Below are positions 1 through 6,346 of a DNA stretch of 12,359 nt, piece after piece; the first letter of the stretch is position 1, and every line of letters begins with the position of its first letter. Origin of the DNA: DATKKM01 sp035542855 (GTDB taxonomy: Bacteria; Chloroflexota; Dehalococcoidia; SM23-28-2; RBG-16-64-32); contig DATKKM010000049.1 in the NCBI GenBank assembly GCA_035542855.1, positions 1 to 12,359 of the forward strand, given 5' to 3'. The translations under genes and the position numbers were made by a program. Below the pieces are notes generated by a model. It was not told the origin of the DNA and ran no database searches. It saw nothing but the letters and a program-made list of their open reading frames with translations.

Positions 1-1
1 C

Positions 2-835
<834 letters not shown>

Positions 836-861
836 GAGATCGCGGACCAGAAGCGAGGCAG

Positions 862-889
862 GGGCCGGGCGCTACGCCCGGCCCTTAGC
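862..889 (+). terminator. Rho-independent terminator of groEL
   Basis: A perfect 10-bp G+C stem (862-871 with 875-884) closes a 3-nt CTA loop and is followed by TTAGCTTAT, a weak T-tract. It sits 26 nt past the groEL stop codon. The stem is strong but the T-run is imperfect, so efficiency is uncertain. It may also block transcription arriving from the convergent M16 peptidase gene, although no T-run follows it on that strand. Confidence 0.75.
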
Positions 890-1005
890 TTATGCGGATG
901 TCATCCTGGAAGGACCCGGGGTGGGGTGGAGCCCCGGCGCGTTGCCGTACTCCGCATTGCTGTAACGCGAAATGCTGCGCGGCCCACCCGTCGGCCCGGC
1001 CGTCG

Positions 1006-2304
1006 CTAGTTGGGCAGCAGCGCCGCGAACTTGCGCGAGGACTTGTACGGGCCGACGACGCCCAGGTAGGCGCGGCGCGGGTCCAGCACCTCCGCCGCCA
1101 CGCGCTGCAGGTCCTCCAGCGTCACGGCGTCCATCTCCTCGACGGCCTCGTCCACTGTGCGGACGTAGCCCAGCAGCAGCTCCTGCGCGCCCACCCAGCC
1201 GCTGACGGAGCGCGTGTCTTCCATGCGCAGCATCATGCGGCCCTTTGAGAGCTCGCGGGCCTTGGTCAGCTCTTCGGTGGTCGGGCCCTGGTCGCGGATG
1301 CGCTCCAGCTCGGCGACGATGACTTTGATCGCTTCGGTGGCGTTCTTGGGGTCGACGCCGGTGTAGACGTTGAAAGCGCCCGTGTCCAGGAAGTGCGAGG
1401 CGTAGCTGCTGATGTCGTAGACCAGGCCGCGCTTCTCCCGCAGTTCGATGAAGAGCCGGGAGGACATCCCCTCGCCCAGGATCACGGAGAGGAAGGAGAG
1501 CGCGTGGCGGTCCGGGTGGTTGAGCGGGAGGCCGCGGACGGCCAGGCTGACGTGCGCCTGCTCCGTAGTCTTGTAGTGCACGGCGCAGCGGCGGCCGTTG
1601 CTGTTCGATACCGGCATCCAGGCGGTTGGGCTGCCGGTCTTCCAGCTGCCCAGCGTCTTGTTGAACACGTCCACCACTTCCTGGTGCGTTACGTTACCGG
1701 CCACGGAGACGACGATGTTGTTCGGCACGTACTGCTCGCTCATGTAACCGAGCATCATCTCGCGGGTGATGCCGCTGACGGACTCGGTGGTGCCGGCGAC
1801 GTCGCGGCCCAGCGGGTTGTCGGGCCAGAGGAGCGAGTCCAGCAGGAGATCGGCGATCTGCGGCGGCGAGTCGGCGACCATGGCCAGCTCTTCCAGCACC
1901 ACCTGGCGCTCCTTCTCCATCTCGCCCGCTTCCATCAGCGGGTGGCGCACGAGCTGGCAGAGGACGTCTACGGCTAGCCCGAGCTGGGGGCGCGCGACCT
2001 TGATGTAGTAGACCGTGTACTCGCGGTCGGTAGCGCCGTTGAGGAGGCCGCCGACGCCGTCGATCGCCTCGGCGATCTCCTTGGCCGTCGGGCGCTTCTC
2101 GGTGCCTTTGAAGAGCATGTGCTCCACGTAGTGGGAGACGCCTTCTTCGCCCTTGCGCTCGTAGCGGGAGCCCGCGCCGACGTAGAGGTTGACGGTGACG
2201 GAGTGCGTGGCGGGCATGGTGGAGCTGAGGACGTGGAGGCCGTTGGGCAGGACGGTGCGTTCGTAGAAGGGGAGCCCGTTAGAGGCGGGTAGTCTGGTGT
2301 CCAT
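1006..2304 (-). CDS. M16 family zinc peptidase (processing-peptidase/PqqL-like)
   Basis: A 432-aa protein of the M16B type (single-chain, ~420-430 aa, like mitochondrial processing peptidase beta and bacterial YmxG), probably a cytosolic or processing metallopeptidase. The inverted zinc motif HxxEH is intact as H58-Y-V-E61-H62, with the distal zinc ligand E138 76 residues after H62, the usual spacing. The C-terminal domain has the family signature GEGMSSRLFIELREKRGLVY (277-296), whose R289/Y296 match the conserved substrate-binding Arg/Tyr pair. No signal peptide is visible. The ATG at 2304 has an AGAGGGAAGG stretch upstream, but about 12 nt away, longer than usual. It is convergent with groEL and has its own promoter at 2382-2411. 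The active site is complete, so catalysis is expected; the substrate is unknown. Confidence 0.95.
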   Translation of the reverse strand: MDTRLPASNGLPFYERTVLPNGLHVLSSTMPATHSVTVNLYVGAGSRYERKGEEGVSHYVEHMLFKGTEKRPTAKEIAEAIDGVGGLLNGATDREYTVYYIKVARPQLGLAVDVLCQLVRHPLMEAGEMEKERQVVLEELAMVADSPPQIADLLLDSLLWPDNPLGRDVAGTTESVSGITREMMLGYMSEQYVPNNIVVSVAGNVTHQEVVDVFNKTLGSWKTGSPTAWMPVSNSNGRRCAVHYKTTEQAHVSLAVRGLPLNHPDRHALSFLSVILGEGMSSRLFIELREKRGLVYDISSYASHFLDTGAFNVYTGVDPKNATEAIKVIVAELERIRDQGPTTEELTKARELSKGRMMLRMEDTRSVSGWVGAQELLLGYVRTVDEAVEEMDAVTLEDLQRVAAEVLDPRRAYLGVVGPYKSSRKFAALLPN

Positions 2305-2338
2305 TGTCAGAGACGGCCTTCCCTCTAGAGATAGTAAA

Positions 2339-2377
2339 GCCCCGCGCTAACGGGGCCTCGCAGCCTCAATTGGCTGC
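2339..2377 (-). promoter_or_regulatory. Two tandem hairpins in the M16 gene leader
   Basis: Read on the minus strand, GCAGCC-AATTGA-GGCTGC (2377-2360) is followed 3 nt later by GCCCCG-TTAGCG-CGGGGC (2356-2339) and then TTTACT. Both stems are perfect 6-bp pairs with 6-nt loops. They lie between the predicted promoter (2382-2411) and the ATG at 2304. The first overlaps the expected transcription start, so it may be a DNA operator or a 5'-protective stem. The second resembles a weak terminator and could attenuate M16 expression. On the plus strand the first hairpin is followed by TTTT, but no plus-strand gene needs a terminator there. Confidence 0.55.
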
Positions 2378-2381
2378 TTTT

Positions 2382-2411
2382 AGTGTACGGTTACGGGCGG
2401 CGGGCGGTCAA
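2382..2411 (-). promoter_or_regulatory. Predicted promoter of the M16 peptidase gene
   Basis: On the minus strand TTGACC (2411-2406; 5 of 6 to the housekeeping -35) is separated by 18 nt from TACACT (2387-2382; 4 of 6 to TATAAT). The predicted start at about 2375 gives a leader of about 70 nt containing two hairpins. The box position is a prediction from consensus only. Confidence 0.55.
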
Positions 2412-2423
2412 AGCCACGCCGTC

Positions 2424-2666
2424 TCAGGCGACAGAGGGGGAATCGGCGAAGTACAGGAGATTGGCGGGCTCTGAGGACTCACATGCTCCTTCATGCTCGC
2501 TTTTCTTGCGGAATTTGCGGCTGCGACGTGAGAGCCGCGTAGTAATTTTTGGGTAGGGGTTGAGCAGGTGCGGGCGCTGGCTGACGGCGTCCAGGAGCCT
2601 CTGGTCGCCCTCTGCCAGGCGGAAGACAAGCTCCGCGTGGGCGTTGCGCCGGTCCTTGTTTGTCAC
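2424..2666 (-). CDS. Hypothetical protein, 80 aa (doubtful gene)
   Basis: Unrecognised. From the GTG at 2666 the product begins VTNKDRRNAHAELVFRL and ends FADSPSVA. The first ~40 codons show the strong G/C third-position bias of real genes here (for example AAC, GAC, CGC, CTG, GTC), which argues for coding; the second half is less biased and very basic (RLSRRSRKFRKK). No Shine-Dalgarno site precedes the GTG, but TACACT lies exactly 6 nt upstream, the arrangement expected for a leaderless transcript. A TTG at 2696 in the same frame is an alternative start. It lies 84 nt after the hydrolase stop and just before the M16 promoter, all on one strand. No domain, signal peptide or membrane segment is visible. 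The ~446-bp gap between the M16 and hydrolase genes otherwise holds only the M16 promoter and hairpins. Confidence 0.4.
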   Translation of the reverse strand: MTNKDRRNAHAELVFRLAEGDQRLLDAVSQRPHLLNPYPKITTRLSRRSRKFRKKSEHEGACESSEPANLLYFADSPSVA

Positions 2667-2750
2667 GCGGCAAGTGTAGCGAGAAAGCCGTGGCAAGCCG
2701 TTAAGGGACGGTTGGGCATCGCCGGAGATCGGGTGAATGCGGGCGGAGCG

Positions 2751-3395
2751 CTATCCCGCCCAGGTCACGTCACCGCAGAGGTCCGCCGGGTGCTGGCGAG
2801 AGGCGAAGACCGCGTACTCCTGCTTCGACTTGCCGATCGTCGTGCCGTCGCCGTGGCCGGGGAAGACCTCCGTCGCGTCCGGGAGGACCAGCAGCTTCGT
2901 GGTGATCGATTCGATCGTCTGGCGGAGGTCGGCGGGGGTCTGGGTGCGGCCCGGGCCGCCGGGGAAGAGCACGTCCCCGGAGAGGAGGAAGCGGCGGATC
3001 AGAAGGCAGGTGCTGCCGGGCGTGTGGCCCGGCGTGTGGATCGCGCGCATCGTGAAGGGGCCGACGGTGATCTCCTGGCCGTCTTCCAGGGGCAGGTCTA
3101 CCTTCTCGCCGGGGATGATCTGCTCGGCCGGGTTGGCCATCACCGGCGCTTCGATGAACTCGCGCACGAGGTCGTAGTCGGCCCAGTGGTCTGGGTGGGA
3201 GTGCGTGAGGAGGATCGCCTTGACACGCCAGTGCCCCTCCTCCAGCGCCGTCACGACTTCGCCGCTGCCAGAGGGCATGTCGACGAGCACCGCCTCTTTC
3301 GAGTAAAAATCGCCCACGACGTAGGCGTTGTTGGCGAACGATCCGAGCGGCCCGAACCGCATCAGCTGCAGCTCCCCGTCTTCGTGCGTGTCCAT
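2751..3395 (-). CDS. Metallo-beta-lactamase-fold hydrolase, glyoxalase II-like
   Basis: A 214-aa soluble dinuclear metal hydrolase of the hydroxyacylglutathione hydrolase/glyoxalase II-like group. The metal ligands are all present: H65-S-H67-P-D69-H70 (HxHxDH), H124 in TPGHTPGS, bridging D141 in LLSGDVLFPGG, and H181 in FPGHGDGTTIG. The length fits the short bacterial members that lack the helical C-terminal domain of true glyoxalase II, so a thioester or similar substrate is plausible but unproven. The ATG at 3395 is chosen because GGAAGGGAG sits 6 nt upstream; an in-frame ATG at 3437 would add 14 residues (MAAMVTWRPGREPG) unlike the family and would intrude on the divergent promoter. It is divergent from the acetyltransferase genes. 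Confidence 0.93.
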   Translation of the reverse strand: MDTHEDGELQLMRFGPLGSFANNAYVVGDFYSKEAVLVDMPSGSGEVVTALEEGHWRVKAILLTHSHPDHWADYDLVREFIEAPVMANPAEQIIPGEKVDLPLEDGQEITVGPFTMRAIHTPGHTPGSTCLLIRRFLLSGDVLFPGGPGRTQTPADLRQTIESITTKLLVLPDATEVFPGHGDGTTIGKSKQEYAVFASRQHPADLCGDVTWAG

Positions 3396-3422
3396 GCCCG
3401 GCTCCCTTCCGGGGCGCCATGT

Positions 3423-3429
3423 TACCATA
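3423..3429. promoter_or_regulatory. Shared divergent -10 element between hydrolase and acetyltransferase genes
   Basis: The 7-mer TACCATA reads TACCAT on the plus strand (10 nt before the GTG of the acetyltransferase at 3439) and TATGGT on the minus strand (about 29 nt before the hydrolase ATG at 3395, leaving room for its Shine-Dalgarno site). The two coding regions are only 43 bp apart, so both promoters must fit here or inside genes. -35 boxes are poor on both strands. Prediction only. Confidence 0.35.
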
Positions 3430-3438
3430 GCGGCCATC

Positions 3439-3984
3439 GTGATCTCGGAGTCGATCCTGGAGGGGCAGCGGCTGCGCTTGCGGCCCGTTCAGCCGGGCGA
3501 CCTGCCGAAGTTCGCGGAGTGGCTCGGTGACTCCGAAGTCAGGCGCTGGCTGGCCGCGGTGGCTGAGGCGCCGACGCTGCAGGACGAGGTGGAGTGGTAC
3601 GAGGACTCGCGCGCCAACCCGGACAACGTCCTCTGGTCGATCGAGACGCTGGACGGGCGGCTCATCGGGACGACGGAGCTGCGGGTGGCGCCGGACCACC
3701 ACCGGGCCGAGCTGGGCATCGCGATACAGGACAAGACGCAGTGGAGCCAGGGGTACGGCAGGGAGACGATTTGCCTGCTGCTGGAGTACGGGTTCGAGGA
3801 GATGGAGCTGAACCGCATCGAGCTGACGGTGGACGAGGCGAACGCCCGCGCCCGGCGCTGCTACGAAAAGTGCGGCTTCGTGCGGGAGGGCGTCCTCCGC
3901 CAGCACCGCTTCGTCGAGGGCGAGTTCGGGAACACGATCGTGATGTCGGTTCTGCGAAGCGAGTGGCGCGGGCGGGCGGTATGA
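3439..3984 (+). CDS. GNAT family N-acetyltransferase, RimJ/RimL type (first of a tandem pair)
   Basis: A 181-aa acetyl-CoA-dependent N-acetyltransferase of the Acetyltransf_3/RimJ-RimL group. It opens with the typical LEGQRLRLRPVQPGDLPKF strand-helix. The acetyl-CoA pyrophosphate loop is at QWSQGYGRET (101-110, Q104-G-Y-G107), and the C-terminal motif B is NARARRCYEKCGF (135-147). The acceptor cannot be read: this branch includes ribosomal protein, polyamine and aminoglycoside acetyltransferases. The GTG at 3439 is the most likely start because the conserved domain begins 6 residues later; upstream in-frame sequence is the antisense of the hydrolase gene. No Shine-Dalgarno site is seen; a TACCAT box 10 nt upstream would give a very short leader. 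Its TGA overlaps the ATG of the next gene, so the two are translationally coupled. Confidence 0.92.
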   Translation: MISESILEGQRLRLRPVQPGDLPKFAEWLGDSEVRRWLAAVAEAPTLQDEVEWYEDSRANPDNVLWSIETLDGRLIGTTELRVAPDHHRAELGIAIQDKTQWSQGYGRETICLLLEYGFEEMELNRIELTVDEANARARRCYEKCGFVREGVLRQHRFVEGEFGNTIVMSVLRSEWRGRAV

Positions 3985-4541
3985 CCATCGCGCCTGAGGT
4001 CCGCCTGGACGGCGCGCTCGTCCGGCTGCGGCCGCCTTCGCTGCCGGATGTCGCTCACTTCGTGCGCTGGTACAGCGACCCGGAGGTGCTGCACTGGTTG
4101 CACATGTCTGAAGGCCCGAAGGCGACCGAGGAGACGGAGCGGGCCCGCATCGCCGCGGCGGTGGAAGACCCCTCGCAGATGCTCTGGATCATCGAGACGC
4201 GGAAGGCGCGGCCTATCGGAAACGCCGGCCTCCTCCAGATCGACCCTGTGCACCAGCGCGCCTGGCTGGGCATCTGCATCGGCGAGAAGGACTGCTGGTC
4301 GCAGGGCTACGGCACGGAGGCGATCCGGCTGCTGCTCCGTTTTGCCTTCCGGAATCTGGGCCTGCGCCGCATCCAGCTCATCACAGACGCCGACAACGCC
4401 CGCGGCATCCGCTGCTACGAGAAGTGCGGCTTCTACCAGGAGGCGCTCCTGCGCGGCCACCGCCTGCGCTACGGCGAGCCGCTGGACATGGTACAGATGG
4501 CGGTGATGAAGGGAGACTTGAAGTTGGAGGCTGGAGGTTAG
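3981..4541 (+). CDS. GNAT family N-acetyltransferase, RimJ/RimL type (second of a tandem pair)
   Basis: A 186-aa paralogue of the preceding gene. The ATG overlaps the upstream TGA (ATGA at 3981-3984). Shared landmarks are LVRLRPPSLPDVAHFVRW (13-30), the acetyl-CoA loop CWSQGYGTEA (105-114) and NARGIRCYEKCGF (139-151); WSQGYG and RCYEKCGF are identical in both proteins, consistent with a tandem duplication. Substrate is unknown; the pair could act as a heterodimer or on different acceptors. The last eight residues (DLKLEAGG) and the TAG stop are encoded by the left arm of the heptad-repeat palindrome at 4517-4580, so the native C-terminus may have been rewritten by that element. A hydrolase gene follows 55 nt downstream. 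Confidence 0.92.
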   Translation: MTIAPEVRLDGALVRLRPPSLPDVAHFVRWYSDPEVLHWLHMSEGPKATEETERARIAAAVEDPSQMLWIIETRKARPIGNAGLLQIDPVHQRAWLGICIGEKDCWSQGYGTEAIRLLLRFAFRNLGLRRIQLITDADNARGIRCYEKCGFYQEALLRGHRLRYGEPLDMVQMAVMKGDLKLEAGG

Positions 4542-4580
4542 AATGGCGGCGTCCAACCTCCAACTTCCAGCCTCCAGCGT
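4517..4580. repeat. Palindromic heptanucleotide-repeat element
   Basis: The right part reads as consecutive 7-mers CAACCTC, CAACTTC, CAGCCTC, CAGCGTC (from 4554), consensus CARCYTC. The left part (4521-4540) is the inverted version of the same heptads. The longest exact pairing is 11 bp, TGGAGGCTGGA at 4525-4535 with its complement at 4566-4576; an alternative pairing of about 13 of 14 positions counting a G-T wobble is possible with the inner copies. It spans the end of the second acetyltransferase gene and most of the gap to the hydrolase gene. It could act as a hairpin or terminator, or be a dispersed intergenic repeat. No T-run follows. Confidence 0.75.
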
Positions 4581-4596
4581 CTAATCTGTAGGCACC

Positions 4597-5508
4597 ATGC
4601 AGATCACTGACCACATCCACTCCATTCCTGTCAGCGAGCAGGCCTTCTACACCGGGCCGCAGGCGCCGAACGTCTTCCTGGTGCGCGATGGTGATGAGGG
4701 TGCCCTGATCGACTCCGGCTTCGGGGACGAGAAGTCGATCGAGGCGCGGCTGGGCTTCCTCAAGGAGCACCCCGGCCTGCGGCTGAAGTACATCGTGCTC
4801 ACGCATCACCACTTCGACCACTCCAGCGGGGCGTCCCAGATCCGCCAGGCCACCGGCGCCGAGGTCACGCTGCACCCGCAGGAGGAGAAGTTCCTGCGCG
4901 ACTGGCAGAGCGAGGCCCCGCAGGACATCGAGATCCCGGAGGACCAGAAGGACCTGCGGGAGAAGGTCAAGAGGTTCCGGGAGCAGGCCGCCGAAGCCGA
5001 GCCCACCCTGCCCATGAACGACGGCGACGAGTTCAGCGTCGGCGTGCTGACGCTGCGCATCATCCACACCCCGGGGCACACGCTTGGCTCCGTCTGCATC
5101 TACTGCCCGCAGGAACGCGCGCTCTTCACCGGGGACACCGCGCTGGGACTGGGGACAGTTGCCATTTCGCCGCCGCCGCACGGTGACATGGCGCTCTACC
5201 TGCAATCGCTGGCGAAGCTGCAGACAATCGACTCGGCGGTGATGCTGCCAGGGCACGGGATCGCCGTGCATGACGTGCCGGCCAAGCTGCAGGAGCTGAT
5301 CGACCACCGCCACGCCCGGGAGGAGCAGATACTGAAGCTCATGGCGAAGGGCAAGCGCACCGTCAAGGCGATGCTCGGCGTCATCTACCCGGAGCTGGAC
5401 AAGCGGCTCATCCCCTCCGCCACGCGCCAGATCGAGGCGCACCTCGCCAAGCTCGCGCAGGAGCAGCGCGCGAAGCAGGACGGCGAGGAGTGGTCACCCT
5501 CCCAGTAG
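4597..5508 (+). CDS. Metallo-beta-lactamase-fold hydrolase with C-terminal winged-helix-like domain (LACTB2-like)
   Basis: A 303-aa soluble metal hydrolase. Ligands seen: H70-H-H72-F-D74-H75 (HxHxDH), H161 in TPGHTLGS, D180 in LFTGDTALG and H220 in LPGHGIAV. Between the metal motifs is a charged helical insertion (about 95-140). The C-terminal segment HRHAREEQILKLMAKGKRTVKAMLGVIYPEL...ATRQIEAHLAKL (237-287) matches the winged-helix tail of the LACTB2 group, which includes nucleases and thioesterases, so substrate cannot be assigned. The ATG at 4597 has no strong Shine-Dalgarno site, only AGG at close spacing; a TAATCT box 9 nt upstream suggests either a short leader or read-through from the acetyltransferase pair 55 nt upstream. 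Fold and metal sites are certain; function is not. Confidence 0.94.
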   Translation: MQITDHIHSIPVSEQAFYTGPQAPNVFLVRDGDEGALIDSGFGDEKSIEARLGFLKEHPGLRLKYIVLTHHHFDHSSGASQIRQATGAEVTLHPQEEKFLRDWQSEAPQDIEIPEDQKDLREKVKRFREQAAEAEPTLPMNDGDEFSVGVLTLRIIHTPGHTLGSVCIYCPQERALFTGDTALGLGTVAISPPPHGDMALYLQSLAKLQTIDSAVMLPGHGIAVHDVPAKLQELIDHRHAREEQILKLMAKGKRTVKAMLGVIYPELDKRLIPSATRQIEAHLAKLAQEQRAKQDGEEWSPSQ

Positions 5509-5519
5509 CGCCGTATACT
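5491..5519 (+). promoter_or_regulatory. Predicted mscL promoter
   Basis: TGGTCA (5491-5496; 4 of 6 to TTGACA) is spaced 17 nt from TATACT (5514-5519; 5 of 6 to TATAAT). It overlaps the last codons of the upstream hydrolase gene and predicts a leader of about 30 nt containing the GAGGAGG ribosome binding site. It would let mscL be expressed independently of the upstream genes. Confidence 0.55.
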
Positions 5520-5556
5520 TCGCGGGAATCCGAGAGACCAGAGGAGGAGTGTCACC

Positions 5557-6009
5557 ATGATTCAGTATCCGGTCGGCGACGCGATGAGGAAAGGCGGAGG
5601 GATCATCCGGGAGTTCAAGGCGTTCCTGTTGCGGGGCAACGTCGTCGAGCTGGCGGTTGGCATCGCCGTCGGCGCAGCGTTCGTGGCGGTGGTGAACGCG
5701 CTCGTGGCCGATTTGATCACCCCAATCGTCGCCGCGATGACGGGCAACGCCGACTTCTCCAGCCTCACTTTCACAATCAACGGCAGCGTGTTCCGGTACG
5801 GCTCGTTCATCAACGCCGTGATCTCGTTCCTGACGGTCGCCACGGCGATCTTCTTCTTCGTCGTGGTGCCGTACAACGCCTTCCGCTCGCGCATGCACCA
5901 GGAGCCGCCGCCGGACCCGACGACGCGCAAGTGCCCGGAGTGCCTGAGCGAGATCCCGATCAACGCTAGGCGCTGCGCGTTCTGCACGTCGGCGGTGGCG
6001 GCGGCGTAG
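5557..6009 (+). CDS. mscL: Large-conductance mechanosensitive channel MscL with C-terminal zinc ribbon
   Basis: A 150-aa inner-membrane channel that opens under membrane tension to release solutes on hypo-osmotic shock; MscL is normally a homopentamer. Seen: amphipathic N-terminus GGGIIREFKAFLLRGNVVELAVGIAVGAAF with TM1 about 27-53, a periplasmic loop with TFTINGSVFRYGSF (71-84), TM2 about 84-107, then FRSRMHQ. Instead of the usual short helical bundle, the cytoplasmic tail carries C126-P-E-C129 and C140-A-F-C143, a four-Cys zinc-ribbon pattern in the segment CPECLSEIPINARRCAFC. The ATG at 5557 follows GAGGAGG with good spacing; Met10 is a less likely start. Overall length is slightly above the ~130-140 aa norm because of the ribbon. 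It lies 48 nt after the hydrolase gene and has its own predicted promoter. Confidence 0.97.
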   Translation: MIQYPVGDAMRKGGGIIREFKAFLLRGNVVELAVGIAVGAAFVAVVNALVADLITPIVAAMTGNADFSSLTFTINGSVFRYGSFINAVISFLTVATAIFFFVVVPYNAFRSRMHQEPPPDPTTRKCPECLSEIPINARRCAFCTSAVAAA

Positions 6010-6057
6010 GCCGGCGGCGGGCTGACATGGCCACGGCCGCCGGGCACCGCGCGGATG

Positions 6058-6086
6058 TTTACAACGTGTTGAAAACTTGTTAATAA
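6058..6086 (+). promoter_or_regulatory. Candidate promoter of the 66-aa gene
   Basis: In an unusually AT-rich pocket, TTTACA (6058-6063; 5 of 6 to TTGACA) is spaced 17 nt from TAATAA (6081-6086; a weak -10). An overlapping TTGAAA at 6069-6074 is an alternative -35. A start near 6093 would give a leader of about 50 nt that contains the inverted repeat at 6105-6135. Exact boxes are uncertain; the AT-rich island in GC-rich DNA supports a promoter here. Confidence 0.45.
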
Positions 6087-6104
6087 CTGACGCCTCCATG
6101 TCCG

Positions 6105-6143
6105 GCTAATCTGGAATCGGATAAAGCAGATTAGCAGGAGGGG
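6105..6143 (+). promoter_or_regulatory. Inverted repeat abutting a strong ribosome binding site
   Basis: A perfect 8-bp inverted repeat, GCTAATCT (6105-6112) and AGATTAGC (6128-6135), encloses 15 nt and ends directly against AGGAGGGG (6136-6143), which sits 2 nt before the ATG at 6146. It is downstream of the predicted transcription start. It may be a leader hairpin that affects ribosome access, or a protein binding site. Confidence 0.6.
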
Positions 6144-6145
6144 TC

Positions 6146-6346
6146 ATGACTCCGACAAGCTCAGAGCGGCGGCACCTGAAGTTCGGGCGCTTCGGCAGGC
6201 GCTCCCTGACAACTGCTTCCAACGAAACTCGCGCGCGGCGCAACCGGCGCTGGACCGGCTACCAGCCGCTGGCTGACGCTGTCACGCAGGCCCGGCTCGC
6301 AGCCCTCTCTGAGAACGCCGGCGAGCCAGCGGAGGAGCGGGCGTGA
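6146..6346 (+). CDS. Uncharacterised small basic protein, 66 aa
   Basis: Not recognised. The gene is supported by a strong AGGAGGGG ribosome binding site, a predicted promoter, and G/C-rich third positions. The N-terminal two-thirds are rich in Arg/Lys (ERRHLKFGRFGRR at 7-19, RARRNRRWTGYQPL at 29-42), which suggests nucleic-acid binding or ribosome contact, but no known motif is evident. The C-terminal third (DAVTQARLAALSENAGEPAEERA) is helical and acidic. No signal peptide, membrane segment or Cys. Its TGA overlaps the GTG of the next gene by 4 nt (GTGA at 6343-6346), so the two proteins are probably made in a coupled fashion and may work together. Confidence 0.7.
   Translation: MTPTSSERRHLKFGRFGRRSLTTASNETRARRNRRWTGYQPLADAVTQARLAALSENAGEPAEERA

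Noticed and set aside
916..937. CCGGGG/CCCCGG hairpin between groEL and the M16 gene
   Set aside because: Short stem with no T-run on either strand; a stronger terminator hairpin is already present at 862-884.
2770..3906. Minus-strand open frame of 378 codons spanning the hydrolase and acetyltransferase genes
   Set aside because: It crosses a divergent promoter region and two genes with clear family motifs in other frames; its Arg/Pro/His-rich product is a shadow.
4381..5442. Minus-strand open frame of 353 codons opposite the second hydrolase
   Set aside because: Antisense of the metallo-beta-lactamase-fold gene, whose metal ligands are all intact on the plus strand.
6011..6043. CCGGCGG/CCGCCGG inverted repeat after mscL as a terminator
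   Set aside because: The loop is 19 nt and no T-run follows; in such GC-rich DNA this pairing can arise by chance.
6061..6100. AT-rich pocket as an origin or DnaA-box region
   Set aside because: No sequence close to TTATCCACA and no cluster; a promoter explains the AT richness better.
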